Positions 1 to 9,012 are shown, counted from the stretch's first letter. The stretch is DNA of 34,212 nucleotides from Planctomycetota bacterium (GCA_019456255.1 VRUG01000026.1:1-34212); one strand, 5' to 3'. The notes: generated from the letters alone by a model not told the origin. Numbers and translations: made by a program.

Positions 1-1032
1 GTCAACATGGATAGTTCCATTGTATGCAGTAACTCTGGCTCCGATAGCTAATGAACCAAACATCTTCGCCGCAGCATGGTCATACTTATACCACGTGTTG
101 TCAGCAGGAACAGTGACCTCTCTGGTGTCGGCGCCCATGAAGCCTCTGAAATTGTCATAGAATTCCAGACCAACATCGCAGGTCATCTCGGTTGCACCCG
201 GGTTTCTAAGGTACACAACAATCTGATATGCGTGCCCCTCAGGTGTACCAGCTACGTCCTGAAGTCCGGTGATGCCGTTGTTTAGGTTGACATCGTTGAC
301 TTCGCTCAGTGACCAGTAGGCCAGTCCGTCTAACGCATTACCATCAATTACCTGTTTTTCTTCAGTATCCTCGGGATGCGTTGCCGCCTCAGCAGCCCAT
401 GTATACCAGAAGTCCGGGGTAGAATTCCCATCTGCATCAATATCTGAAGCACACTCAAAGCTCTCATTTAAGAGCAGGTTGCAAGGATCCGCTGGAATAC
501 ATGTAGCGGGAAGTGTACTTACCGAAAGGTCATCAAAGTAAGCGGGTCCTGCCACAGCACCGCCATTATTAGCAAATTCGACTTTGATAGCACCAATACC
601 AGAACCAGGAATTACACCGATAGCTTTTCCATATGTCCATGAAGCCTGCGGTCCTATATGGTATTCATTTCGTCCCTGTTCTGTACCGCCAACGATATCA
701 AACCAGGCAAGTACCAATGTACAGTTATTATTGCTACCCTTGGTCATTCCATAACCTTCGAGCTGGAGCAGGTCTCCTGTGTTAACATCATTTATGTCAA
801 CCCACTGGTATGCACCTGAACCGCCGCCAGCACTTCTGTTAGCTTGAGCTGAATAGCTTCCGGCGTACACATCGACACTATTTATCGTAGGAACCGGTGC
901 ACCGCCCCAATTCCATGTGGACCAACCGGTGTAATCGCCCGTTTCAAAGCCCGGATTGGTCAGGGGGATGGTAGCAGCCTGAGTTGCTCCCGCAAAGGTA
1001 AGAATCATTAAAATTAACGTTAATTTCTTCAT
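1..1032 (-). CDS. Secreted jelly-roll (CBM-like) protein, C-terminus beyond window
   Basis: An open frame of 344 codons runs from the ATG at 1032 to the left window edge without a stop, so the C-terminus is missing. The start follows a GGAGG ribosome-binding site. Residues 1-20 are a Sec signal peptide (MKKLTLILMILTFAGATQA). The mature protein begins with LTNPGFETGDYTGW, the usual opening of CBM4/9-like or PEP-CTERM-associated jelly-roll domains, followed by a typical PAYFDDLSV ending. A second copy of this domain type begins near residue 180 (LLLNESFEC) and runs to the edge. No catalytic motif is visible. It lies 66 bp downstream of the neighbouring jelly-roll gene on the same strand, so the two are probably one operon. 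A role in binding extracellular carbohydrate is inferred from fold resemblance and context only. Confidence 0.75.
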   Translation of the reverse strand, partial: MKKLTLILMILTFAGATQAATIPLTNPGFETGDYTGWSTWNWGGAPVPTINSVDVYAGSYSAQANRSAGGGSGAYQWVDINDVNTGDLLQLEGYGMTKGSNNNCTLVLAWFDIVGGTEQGRNEYHIGPQASWTYGKAIGVIPGSGIGAIKVEFANNGGAVAGPAYFDDLSVSTLPATCIPADPCNLLLNESFECASDIDADGNSTPDFWYTWAAEAATHPEDTEEKQVIDGNALDGLAYWSLSEVNDVNLNNGITGLQDVAGTPEGHAYQIVVYLRNPGATEMTCDVGLEFYDNFRGFMGADTREVTVPADNTWYKYDHAAAKMFGSLAIGARVTAYNGTIHVD

Positions 1033-1098
1033 TTTATTGTCCTCCAATATTACAATCTAAATATATTATTAGCTAACATCTATTAAATACCATCCTTA

Positions 1099-1860
1099 TT
1101 AGTACCCATGGCCGTAATCAGGGCAATCCTGAGCGTTACATCTTGTCCAATATAAACCAAGCAACGCAATGTCACGCAAGTCGTTGAGACAGTCACGTGT
1201 CAGGTCACCAGCATCGAAATCAAACTGGTCCTGGAACTGAGTCTTTTGACAATCATCAAGAGACGCATAGACAGGGTCTGAGGTAAGTTCAAAGTCGTCA
1301 TAATAGATTACCGTGTAATCACTAATATTTCCACCAGTTGATGTTATCCTTCTTGTACCAATCGGTGCCTTGGTAAGGCCATTGCTGTCGTTAGTGTACT
1401 GTGCCCATGTACCAGTAACAGCCACATCTTTAATTTCTTCGTAGATAAGGTTGTCCCAGTCATAAAACTCGATTTTAATTCTGGCCGATGCAGGTGGAGA
1501 AGATGCGAATCCTTTTACCCATGTTTTAAGAGTATAGGCAATGTCTTCGGCTGCGAATCGCTGCTGGAAAACAAATGTTCGTCCATAGCTATAAACATCC
1601 AACATAGCGTAATCTTCGCCGCCATGCGCACCAGCTGCGTCACCTTCAATGTAAGAGGCGGTACTCGGTCCCACGGCTATCGCCTCGTATTCAGCCCAGA
1701 AGCTCCACGCATTTGGTTCAGGGTAACAGGGGTCTTGCCAATAATTTGGGTCGGAATCGCCAATTTCCAGGCCCGGGTTAGTCAAGTAATTCGCCTGTGC
1801 GACACCCGTCATAACCATGGCAATTGCCAAAATTAAAAATAACATACTAAACTTTTTCAT
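1099..1860 (-). CDS. Secreted jelly-roll protein with C-terminal dockerin-like repeat
   Basis: 253 aa. The ATG at 1860 is chosen because GGAGG lies 8-9 nt upstream; an in-frame TTG at 1875 would put the ribosome-binding site inside the gene. Residues 1-23 are a signal peptide. The mature protein opens with YLTNPGLEIGD and continues as one beta-sandwich domain to about residue 195 (ends YYDDFELTS), related in style to the next gene downstream. The C-terminus holds one dockerin-like repeat (GDLTRDCLNDLRDIALLGLYW), a form common in Phycisphaerae secreted proteins, then a short Cys-containing tail. It probably heads an operon with the partial gene at 1-1032. Its leader of about 320 nt begins at a promoter abutting the CGCCATTTTG direct-repeat operator at 2219-2249, which suggests co-regulation with the glucanases. 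The exact ligand is unknown. Confidence 0.75.
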   Translation of the reverse strand: MKKFSMLFLILAIAMVMTGVAQANYLTNPGLEIGDSDPNYWQDPCYPEPNAWSFWAEYEAIAVGPSTASYIEGDAAGAHGGEDYAMLDVYSYGRTFVFQQRFAAEDIAYTLKTWVKGFASSPPASARIKIEFYDWDNLIYEEIKDVAVTGTWAQYTNDSNGLTKAPIGTRRITSTGGNISDYTVIYYDDFELTSDPVYASLDDCQKTQFQDQFDFDAGDLTRDCLNDLRDIALLGLYWTRCNAQDCPDYGHGY

Positions 1861-2189
1861 TTTCTTGTCCTCCAAAAATAAATATTACAATAATCCTATC
1901 AATCTACTTAATCACGAACGCTACAGCTTGTTTTGTAAGAAGATATTATTTAAAAATGAAATGGCTTACTCTATTCCCTCACCTCCTCTCCATATTTCTC
2001 TCGCCGTATCCGTACCAGTACCGTTCCATTATTTTCAAACTGTATTTTGTGAGTTGGATTTTTAATTTCCTCACTCCAATTTCTATAAAAATTCCACCGG
2101 GTGTTAGAACTTTTACTGAAAACTTTTATATCGTCACCCAAAAGAGACTGCAACACATCACCCAAGATTCACCAATCTCTATATAGTAA
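1861..2189 (-). other. Long 5' leader of the jelly-roll operon
   Basis: About 320 bases without a convincing gene, lying between the predicted promoter at 2190-2218 and the ATG at 1860. On the transcribed (minus) strand it carries a purine-rich GGAGAGGAGGTGAGG near 1978-1992 with no start codon at useful spacing. Similar isolated Shine-Dalgarno-like stretches occur in other secreted-protein leaders of this window. Short open frames here on either strand have no ribosome-binding site or domain. Confidence 0.4.
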
Positions 2190-2249
2190 ATAATAATAAA
2201 CCTTTCCGGGAAATGGAACGCCATTTTGTGCATTATTTCCGCCATTTTG
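2190..2249 (-). promoter_or_regulatory. Direct-repeat operator plus abutting promoter for the jelly-roll operon
   Basis: Two perfect CGCCATTTTG half-sites occur at 2219-2228 and 2240-2249, exactly 21 bp apart. On the minus strand the proximal half-site directly abuts a -35-like TTCCAT (2213-2218), followed after 17 bp by TATTAT (2190-2195). The arrangement and orientation match the three copies in front of GH16, GH3 and GH30. The site also lies about 175 bp upstream of the XylR-type regulator gene, so it could serve both directions, but the geometry favours the minus-strand operon. Confidence 0.65.
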
Positions 2250-2419
2250 GGACATGTGCATAGTCCGATATTAATCCTGCTTAGAAAGCCTAAAATCGCA
2301 TATTTGGAGTGAGTGAAAATCTGACTCAAAATTATTTTTTTTGTTTTTTTGTGATTTTGCCCAAAAAGCTATGATTGACGCCAGAAATGGAATTTATCCT
2401 ATGCGCGCGGGTTCAAAAA

Positions 2420-2428
2420 TGGTATAAT
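2420..2428 (+). promoter_or_regulatory. Extended -10 promoter of the XylR-type regulator
   Basis: TGG-TATAAT is a perfect extended -10 element (TGnTATAAT). No good -35 hexamer is visible at 16-18 bp upstream, as is usual for extended -10 promoters. Transcription would start about 2434-2436, exactly at the ATG chosen for the regulator, which implies a leaderless mRNA. Confidence 0.5.
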
Positions 2429-2435
2429 GGGCACT

Positions 2436-3587
2436 ATGGCAAAAAACCGCAAAATAATGCTTATGCTGGAACCTATGGGCGGATATATCCACGGTATTTT
2501 GCGTGGCATAAAAAAATATAATAACATGCACGACAACAAATGGTCGTTTTACCGTCATCCAGATGAGCAGCATAGCTTGCTGCCTTATCTTCAAATAAAC
2601 GAAGCTGACGGAATCATTGGCTTTGTCTCAGAGTTCAAAGAGCCTGGCCATGAGCAAAAACTGATTTCTCTCGGCACACCCACAATTGCCGTTGTTTATG
2701 AAGAAAAAATCACGGGCCTTCCCACAATAGTGGTAGACTCCTATGGCATAGGACAAATGGGCGCCGAACATTTGCTTGAGCGTGGATTTCGTCATTTCGC
2801 ATATTGCGGCTATTCGACCATTCCTTCGTCAGTTGAACGCGGCAGAGGATTTATTGATAGAATTAAAAAAGCGGGTTATGAAACTTTTGCTTACGAGTTG
2901 ACCAGCCAGCAATGGGACACGGACGAATGCAGTAAGTGGGATTGGCTAAAGACGATGTCCAAGCCTTTTGGATTGATGGCTTATCACGATAACAGCGCGT
3001 TATTCGCGATTGAATCGTGTAAGATTTTCGGGTTAGAGATTCCCAATGACGTCGCAATTCTCGGAGTTGACAATGACGAGTTTTTCTGTGACCTTGCAAC
3101 GCCTCCCCTGTCTAGTATTGAGACCGGTACAGAATTAGCTGGTTATGAAGCTGCAGAGCTTTTGGCAAAATTCATCGCAGGTAAAAAGATGAACAACGAG
3201 CAGGTAGTAGTTCGTCCCTTGCGGGTAATAACCCGGCAAACTACCGACATCCTTGCGATTGAAGATGAGCAAATTTCTCAGGCAATTCGCTATATCCGGG
3301 AGCATTCGCGACATTTGATACAGGTCAATGATATAGCCCGTAAGGTTGGATTATCGCGCCGGGTTTTATATAACCGTTTTCACGAAGCTATCGGTCATTC
3401 GGTTCATGATGAAATAACCCGTGTCCGCACCGAGCAGATAGCGACGTTGCTTATCGGTACCAACATGCCTATAACTAAGATCGCTCTTGATTTAGGTTAT
3501 TCGGATGCCGACCACATCGCCCGCTATTTTCGGCGTAACAAAGGTATAAGCCCCCTTCAATACAGGAAGTTGTATGGTATAAAATAA
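2436..3587 (+). CDS. XylR-type AraC-family regulator with periplasmic-binding-like sensor
   Basis: 383 aa from the ATG at 2436; an ATG at 2427 overlaps the -10 box TATAAT (2423-2428) and is unlikely. Residues ~5-270 form a LacI/PBP1-like ligand-binding domain, with typical motifs such as GAEHLLERGFRHFAYCG, NDVAILGVDNDEF and the LSSIET strand. Residues ~280-383 form an AraC-type double helix-turn-helix (VNDIARKVGLSRRVLYNRF, then ITKIALDLGYSDADHIARYF and the closing GISPLQYRK). This is the architecture and length of E. coli XylR, a sugar-responsive activator that binds direct repeats. The ligand here cannot be read from sequence; a glucan-derived sugar is inferred from the neighbouring GH genes. 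It is the most likely reader of the four 21-bp-spaced CGCCATTTTG repeats. It converges on the sulfatase-fold gene at 3610. Confidence 0.9.
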   Translation: MAKNRKIMLMLEPMGGYIHGILRGIKKYNNMHDNKWSFYRHPDEQHSLLPYLQINEADGIIGFVSEFKEPGHEQKLISLGTPTIAVVYEEKITGLPTIVVDSYGIGQMGAEHLLERGFRHFAYCGYSTIPSSVERGRGFIDRIKKAGYETFAYELTSQQWDTDECSKWDWLKTMSKPFGLMAYHDNSALFAIESCKIFGLEIPNDVAILGVDNDEFFCDLATPPLSSIETGTELAGYEAAELLAKFIAGKKMNNEQVVVRPLRVITRQTTDILAIEDEQISQAIRYIREHSRHLIQVNDIARKVGLSRRVLYNRFHEAIGHSVHDEITRVRTEQIATLLIGTNMPITKIALDLGYSDADHIARYFRRNKGISPLQYRKLYGIK

Positions 3588-3609
3588 GTGGCTCTTTGCT
3601 GTTTTTGTT

Positions 3610-5982
3610 TTAATGAAATTCAATATAGGGTTTGCCGGCTTTGTAAAGTTTGATCCTACTATGGACTTCGTCAACAAGTTGGTTTTTGTCTTCTTCTTTT
3701 GCCTTTTGGACAGCTTTTTCTGCATTTTTTATTGCCTGCTCAAATTGTCCATCAGCAGCATAGCTGGCAGCTAACGTGTCCAGCAGTTCTGGCATTTTGA
3801 AATTAGTAAGCTGGCAACCTCTCAATGCAAGTTCAATTGCCTCTTTTGGATTTCGAGTATTTACATCCTTGGATGTGGCTAAAACCCATGCAAGAGCGTT
3901 TATGGTACCCGCGTTGTCAGGTTTTGTTTTAAGAATATGCCGCAAGTGGTTAACTGCATCTTCATCTTGGCCCAACTCAAGCAGGGTTGAGGCCAAATCA
4001 AATCTTATCTTGTGGTTTCCGGGTTCAAGTCTTACTATTTCTTTGTAGTGTTGAGCTACAAGCTCAGACTGCCTCTGTCTTCCGTAGATAGTGGCCAATT
4101 TATGATGTACCTTAATATCGTCGGGGTTTTCGTCCAGAATATCATTTAGTTTCATTATCGCATTGTCGCGTGCATCTCTGCGTCTTGTCACCAGTTCCAT
4201 TTCTTCTTCGATATCCTCGAATCCCGGTCTGGCCTGTCTGACGAAATTGAAATGTTCAATTGCCTGGTTGACGGCACCTCTTCGTACAAGTATTCTTGCT
4301 AAGTTGTAATTCGCTTCCACATAATCTGGTTTTATATCGAGTGACTTCCGAAAGACATTTTCTGCCTGTTCGAGTTTATTGAGACAGAAATATCCCAGTC
4401 CAAGATTGTTAAGAATCATATGGTCATCCGGGTCAAGTTCCACATATTTCTTTAGATTTTTAACGATGCTTTTGCAATCCCCCTCTTCTTTTGCTATATC
4501 TGCAAGGTATCTATATATCATTGGGAAGTCCGGCATCATGCCTATCATTATTTCGCAAAGTTTTTTTGCTTCATTGAGTTTTTTTTGGGCGACATAAGTA
4601 AAGGTAAGAGTATTAATACGATGAAACTCGATAAGGTCCTTCGGGTCCGTTTTAGTCTGGTCAAATTCGAAAGATTCATCAAGTTCACCAGTACCAACAT
4701 ATCCCAATGCCTGTAGTCTTGCTATTCTGCTATCATCGGCTAATACTTTTCCCTGATTTTCACCTTTTAAAGTTTGCTGTTCGAGTATTTGTTTTAATTT
4801 GTCTTTCATAATTTTTGCGATTTGGGGCTTTTCATTCATCAGGTTTTTTAATTCACCATCATCTTCAATCAGGTCGTATAATTCCGGGCGAGTGGTCTGT
4901 ATGTATTTATAACGATTGTTAACAATGCCCAACAATGAGGCGGCCTTATATTGTGTCGGCGCAAGCGACTGACAATAGATATAGCGGTCATCTTTTTTTG
5001 GCTCGGATTTTCCGAAGTATCCGGACAAATCTTTTCCATGAATATTCGGAGGCATCTTGATATCAAGTAAAGAACAAATTGTTGGGACGACATCGACCAG
5101 TCCTACAATTTCCTTGATTCGTTTTGATTCGGTGGTGAATGGGAGCTTAAAAATCATCGGCACCTGGATGACGCTCTGATAGATATAATAGCCATGAGTT
5201 ATCTCTCCGTGCTCACCTTTCATTTCTCCGTGGTCCCCGACAATGATAATCAGCGTGGAATCATATATTCCCAGCTTTTTCAATTTATCGATGACCTTGC
5301 CTATATAATGGTCGGTATAAGCAATTTCACCGGCGTAGGGGTTATTCGGGAATCTGGATTTAAAAGGTTCCGGAGGTTCGTACTCAACGTGTGGGTCATA
5401 GTAATGCAGGAAGAGGAAAAAGTTTTCGTCTGCATGGTGGTCGAGCCATTCTATGGCGTGAGCGGTAGTTTCAACCCCTCTTCTCTCATCCATTCCTATG
5501 GAGCTGTATGTCTGGTCAAATGTGTCATCATACGTATCGAAGCCCTGTCCCAGGCCTGAATTTCGGTCTATTACAATGGCGCTGATAATTCCTGCTGTGG
5601 TAAAGTGATTTTTTTTTAATATTTCCGGCAACGTGACATTTGTTTCAGCGAGAATATAATTAGTATTATCATGTGCGCCATGATATGGCGGTGTAGTTCC
5701 GGTGAGCAAAGTGCTGTGAGCGGGCAGTGTCATAGGTGCAGGGGAGATGGTATTTTCAAATAATACGGCTTCTGCTGCAAGGGCATCGATGTTAGGTGTG
5801 GTATTTTTTTCATATCCATAGCAACTCAGGAAATCGGCACGGGTTGTATCCATACTGATAATCAGCACTTTTTTAATTTTCGTCTTTGCAATCCTTGAGC
5901 ATCCGTAGAATCCCAATCCTGCAAGTGTAATCAAGAGTAAAGCTGCAGCGAGACTAATTATTTTTGCTTTTTTTATTTTCAT
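3610..5982 (-). CDS. Membrane-anchored sulfatase-fold/TPR protein, Thr-type active site (paralog 1)
   Basis: 790 aa. Residues ~8-27 are a hydrophobic signal anchor, so the rest should lie outside the cytoplasmic membrane. Residues ~38-440 are a sulfatase-fold (PF00884, alkaline phosphatase superfamily) domain, with metal-ligand motif SMDTTRAD (D45, D50) and distal GDHGE. At the nucleophile position the sequence is MTLPAHSTLLTG: Thr85 replaces the Cys/Ser of sulfatases and His89 replaces the Arg. From ~470 to the end are TPRs (for example NLGLGYFCLNKLEQAENVF) and a closing module, LLDTLAASYAADGQFEQAI, shared with paralogs 2 and 4-6. It lies 28 nt downstream of paralog 2 and is its probable operon partner. 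Automated annotation would say sulfatase; phosphomonoester/diester hydrolysis or transfer is at least as likely. The substrate is unknown. Confidence 0.85.
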   Translation of the reverse strand: MKIKKAKIISLAAALLLITLAGLGFYGCSRIAKTKIKKVLIISMDTTRADFLSCYGYEKNTTPNIDALAAEAVLFENTISPAPMTLPAHSTLLTGTTPPYHGAHDNTNYILAETNVTLPEILKKNHFTTAGIISAIVIDRNSGLGQGFDTYDDTFDQTYSSIGMDERRGVETTAHAIEWLDHHADENFFLFLHYYDPHVEYEPPEPFKSRFPNNPYAGEIAYTDHYIGKVIDKLKKLGIYDSTLIIIVGDHGEMKGEHGEITHGYYIYQSVIQVPMIFKLPFTTESKRIKEIVGLVDVVPTICSLLDIKMPPNIHGKDLSGYFGKSEPKKDDRYIYCQSLAPTQYKAASLLGIVNNRYKYIQTTRPELYDLIEDDGELKNLMNEKPQIAKIMKDKLKQILEQQTLKGENQGKVLADDSRIARLQALGYVGTGELDESFEFDQTKTDPKDLIEFHRINTLTFTYVAQKKLNEAKKLCEIMIGMMPDFPMIYRYLADIAKEEGDCKSIVKNLKKYVELDPDDHMILNNLGLGYFCLNKLEQAENVFRKSLDIKPDYVEANYNLARILVRRGAVNQAIEHFNFVRQARPGFEDIEEEMELVTRRRDARDNAIMKLNDILDENPDDIKVHHKLATIYGRQRQSELVAQHYKEIVRLEPGNHKIRFDLASTLLELGQDEDAVNHLRHILKTKPDNAGTINALAWVLATSKDVNTRNPKEAIELALRGCQLTNFKMPELLDTLAASYAADGQFEQAIKNAEKAVQKAKEEDKNQLVDEVHSRIKLYKAGKPYIEFH

Positions 5983-6010
5983 TTTCTATATGTCACTTCG
6001 AATTATTAGC

Positions 6011-8398
6011 TCATATCGATGATTCATGGACAACTGAAAGACCTTTTTTATAAAGTATGAGTCGCTCTGAAATCATGTCGGCAAGTTCACCTTTTTCATT
6101 CTCATTAGCCAAGTTAATTGCCTTTTCGGCGGTATTGATGGCTTTGTCAAATTTGCCGTCAGCGGCATAAGCGGCAGCGAGGGTATCGAGTAATTCAGGG
6201 GATTTGTAATTTACAAGCTCACATGCTTTTTTCGCGAATTTAACCGCCTCTGGCGGATTCCGTATTTCTTTATTATCCGTAGTGGACAAAATCCATGCAA
6301 GAGCGTTCAGGGTATTAACATTCTTTGGTTTCTTTTTCAGAACGTAATAAAAGTGTTCGATTGCTAAATCTGCTTTATTGAATTGCACCAAAACATCCGC
6401 GAGATTGACTCTGACTTTTATATGGTCAGGTTTTATTTTAATTATTTCATTGTAGTGTTTTATCGCCAGTTCAAATTTTTCCTGTTCTTCAAAAATCCTT
6501 GCGAGCTTGTAATGGGCCATGATAGCTTGGCGAGATGCAGTATCTTTATTTATAGTTGCTTTAAGCTGTTCGATATTTTCGTCGACTTTTAGTTTTTGTT
6601 CCAATGCAAGTTTCAGTTCTTTTGTGGTTTTTTCGTCGTCAGGTCTAATCTTGCTTGCGATCTGGAGGTGTTGAATCGCCTCTTCCAATCTACCCATTCG
6701 CGCAAGCAGGTATCCCAAATTATAATGAGCTTCGGGGAAATCCGGGCTAAGTTCTATTGACAGTTGATAACTTTCAATCGCCTTTTCCTTTTTTTCCATT
6801 TTCGAGTATGCGATTGCCATATTGTTATAGACCCTGTGGTCCGGCGGCGCGAGCTTTATATACTTAGTGAAATACTGTATAGCCAGAGCAAAATCTTCTT
6901 TCTGGTAAGCGATATTGGCAAGGAAACGGTATGGCTTTGGTGAACTGGGAAAATCCTGCAATATTTTCTTTGATATTTTTTCGGCTTTTTCAAACTCGCC
7001 TCTAGTGATATATACAATAGAAAGGGCGCTCATTTCGTGGTAGCTAATCAAGTCCTTCGGGTCAGCTTTATTTTTATCGACAGTTCGTGACTCGGTGACA
7101 ATATTTCCTGTCGCGACATAGCCAAGTGCTTCAAGGCGTGCTTTTGTTTTCATGTCGAGAGTAGTCTGGCTCTTATTTTTTGTGGTTTGCTCATCGAGGA
7201 TTTGGGTGAGTTGGTCCTGCATGATTCTTGCTCGCTGGGTCTGTCTGTTTACAAGATTGTTTGTTTCATGCGGGTCCTTGAGCAGGTCATACAATTCAGG
7301 CCTAAGGGTTTGGATATATTTGAAACGGTCGTTAACCACAGCGTATAAGGCATTGGCGTTATATCTTGTTGGGGTAAGGCTTTCACAGTATACGTAGCGT
7401 CCTGAGTTTTTTTGAGGTTTGCCCACAATCAGGTCTGTCAGGTCCCTTCCTTGAATGTCAGAAGGCGCATCAATACCAAGCAATGAGTACACGGTTGGCG
7501 CGATATCGATAAGTCCTGTTATTGATTTGATTTTCTTTGGTTCGTTTTTAAATGGGAGCTTAAAAATCATGGGCACCTTAACGGCAGCTTGATATATGAA
7601 GTAGCTGTGCGTACCTTCCTGGTGTTCTCCCAGCATTTCCCCATGGTCCCCGGCAATAATAATCAGAGTCGAGTCATATATTCCAAGCTGTTTTAGTTTG
7701 TCGATGACTTGGCCTATACATTTGTCGGTGTAGGCAATCTCGCCGGCATAGAGGTTGTCAGCATAGTCAGTTTTAAACGGTTCGGGCGGGACATATTCCA
7801 GATGGGGGTCGTAATAATGCAGGAAAAGGAAAAACTTTTCATCTGCGTGGTCGTCGAGCCATTGGACGGCATGTTTTGTTGTTTCGGCGCCTCTTCGTTC
7901 GTTGATACCGGTAGTTTTTAAAACTTCGTCGAATCGGTCATCGTAAGTATTGAATCCCTGATTAAGACCAAATTTTCTGTCGAGTACAAAAGCACTTATT
8001 ATCGCGGCGGTGTTATAACCATTTTCTTTCAGCACTTCTGCTAAAGTCAAATTTGATTCGCTCAACACATACTCGGTATTGTCGCGGACGCCATGAGTTA
8101 GCGGGGTGGTACCGGTCATTATCGTACTATGGGTCGGCAGGGTCATTGGTGTGGGGGCTATTACATTTTCAAATAAGACGCCCTCTCTGGCGAGGGCATC
8201 AATGTTTGGCGTGGTATTTCTTTTGAATCCGTAGCAGCTAAGATAGTCGGCTCGTGTGGTGTCCATAGTAATTAAGACGATACGGTCTATTTTATTTTTG
8301 CTTGAGGCATTTCTGTTTGACCGGCCTACTATTAATAGAATCGCCGCGAATATTACTATTGCCGCTAAGACTTTTTTGCTTAAAGAAGATGACTTCAT
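6011..8398 (-). CDS. Membrane-anchored sulfatase-fold/TPR protein, Thr-type active site (paralog 2)
   Basis: 795 aa. The N-terminal anchor covers residues ~9-25, the sulfatase-fold domain ~38-440, and TPRs ~470-780. Metal-ligand motifs are TMDTTRAD and AGDHGEMLGEH. The nucleophile segment reads MTLPTHSTIMTG, with Thr86 in place of formylglycine Cys/Ser and His90 in place of Arg. HYYDPH, YAGEIAYTD and RPELYDL are conserved with the other five paralogs. TPRs include YNNMAIAYSKMEKKEKAIE and YNLGYLLARMGRLEEAI. It is first in a two-gene operon with the gene at 3610-5982 and has a clear promoter at 8447-8475. The closest relative in the window by reading is paralog 1, which suggests tandem duplication. 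The Thr nucleophile argues against classical sulfatase chemistry; role and substrate are unknown. Confidence 0.85.
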   Translation of the reverse strand: MKSSSLSKKVLAAIVIFAAILLIVGRSNRNASSKNKIDRIVLITMDTTRADYLSCYGFKRNTTPNIDALAREGVLFENVIAPTPMTLPTHSTIMTGTTPLTHGVRDNTEYVLSESNLTLAEVLKENGYNTAAIISAFVLDRKFGLNQGFNTYDDRFDEVLKTTGINERRGAETTKHAVQWLDDHADEKFFLFLHYYDPHLEYVPPEPFKTDYADNLYAGEIAYTDKCIGQVIDKLKQLGIYDSTLIIIAGDHGEMLGEHQEGTHSYFIYQAAVKVPMIFKLPFKNEPKKIKSITGLIDIAPTVYSLLGIDAPSDIQGRDLTDLIVGKPQKNSGRYVYCESLTPTRYNANALYAVVNDRFKYIQTLRPELYDLLKDPHETNNLVNRQTQRARIMQDQLTQILDEQTTKNKSQTTLDMKTKARLEALGYVATGNIVTESRTVDKNKADPKDLISYHEMSALSIVYITRGEFEKAEKISKKILQDFPSSPKPYRFLANIAYQKEDFALAIQYFTKYIKLAPPDHRVYNNMAIAYSKMEKKEKAIESYQLSIELSPDFPEAHYNLGYLLARMGRLEEAIQHLQIASKIRPDDEKTTKELKLALEQKLKVDENIEQLKATINKDTASRQAIMAHYKLARIFEEQEKFELAIKHYNEIIKIKPDHIKVRVNLADVLVQFNKADLAIEHFYYVLKKKPKNVNTLNALAWILSTTDNKEIRNPPEAVKFAKKACELVNYKSPELLDTLAAAYAADGKFDKAINTAEKAINLANENEKGELADMISERLILYKKGLSVVHESSI

Positions 8399-8446
8399 TA
8401 GTGAACTTTCGTCGCCTCTAAAGTTTATCTGGTCGATTAAGCTGTT

Positions 8447-8475
8447 ATTCTACAAATATTTGTGTGTATTTTCAA
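8447..8475 (-). promoter_or_regulatory. Sigma-70-like promoter of the paralog 2-1 operon
   Basis: On the minus strand, TTGAAA (8470-8475), 17 bp, then TAGAAT (8447-8452), about 45 nt upstream of the ATG at 8398. It lies just beyond the terminator of the small transcription unit at 8535-8839, so the two units appear separate. Confidence 0.55.
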
Positions 8476-8534
8476 GAGATGTTTCCTCCTGTGGGAATAT
8501 ACGTAAACAGGGGGTTTTTGGGTTGCCCGATTAG

Positions 8535-8569
8535 AAAAAAAGCCCTTTCGCTACCTGGGGCAAAAGGGC
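8535..8569 (-). terminator. Rho-independent terminator of the small transcription unit
   Basis: Hairpin with a 7-8 bp stem, GCCCTTTT / GAAAGGGC (8542-8569), followed on the minus strand by seven U residues (8535-8541). The U-tract is present only for the minus strand, so it ends the transcript of the 44-codon ORF upstream. Confidence 0.65.
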
Positions 8570-8625
8570 GTATGACAATAGTCGGTCAGTTATCTATTCT
8601 GCTCTTAGCCTACGTACTGATACGT

Positions 8626-8760
8626 TTAAGAACGACGCTTTTTCTTCAAAGGCACTGATTTTGAAAGAATGTAAACAGGCTGAGCAAAAGTAAGTTTCGA
8701 AAGACGTAGAATAAAACGTAAAGAATTGAACAATAGTGTCTTTATACTTCTCATCATCAT
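8626..8760 (-). CDS. Small basic 44-aa protein in its own transcription unit
   Basis: The frame begins with three consecutive ATGs (8760, 8757, 8754) just after a strong GAGGAG ribosome-binding site (8764-8769). It encodes MMMRSIKTLLFNSLRFILRL, then a Gln-Pro-containing middle and a C-terminal KKKRRS. It is highly basic with an amphipathic or hydrophobic N-terminal half. It is framed by a near-consensus promoter (8811-8839) and a terminator (8535-8569), so transcription is well supported. Translation rests on the ribosome-binding site alone. I recognise no family. It could instead be a small RNA with a chance ORF. The predicted peptide could be membrane-associated or nucleic-acid-binding; the sequence does not decide. 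Confidence 0.5.
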   Translation of the reverse strand: MMMRSIKTLLFNSLRFILRLSKLTFAQPVYILSKSVPLKKKRRS

Positions 8761-8810
8761 CTTCTCCTCAGAAGACTCTCTCTCAAAAGTCCTCGAATCC
8801 TACAAGAGCT

Positions 8811-8839
8811 AATATAGCTGATTTTGAGATGAATGTCAA
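8811..8839 (-). promoter_or_regulatory. Near-consensus sigma-70 promoter of the small transcription unit
   Basis: On the minus strand, TTGACA (8834-8839), 17 bp, TATATT (8811-8816). This is a perfect -35 and a 5/6 -10. The predicted start near 8804 gives a leader of about 45 nt to the ORF at 8760. The same TTGACA-17-TATATT combination drives the PEP-CTERM gene. Confidence 0.75.
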
Positions 8840-9012
8840 GCTTTTATCGGAATGAAAGGCAAAAAAACTTATTTTTAGGCAAAACATGGGGAAATAACAT
8901 CTTTTTATCCCGCCTACACAGTGACAATAGTTAGTAAAAATACTTAGAAAAAATTGGCATTCGTAAATTCGGCCTGTTATTGTATGATTTATTGCAGTTA
9001 AAGGAGTTTTTT

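Noticed and set aside
8542..8569. Resemblance of the hairpin (AGGTAGCGAAAGGG) to part of a c-di-GMP (GEMM) riboswitch
   Set aside because: The first stem and the conserved core of the class are absent; the hairpin plus U-tract is fully explained as a terminator.
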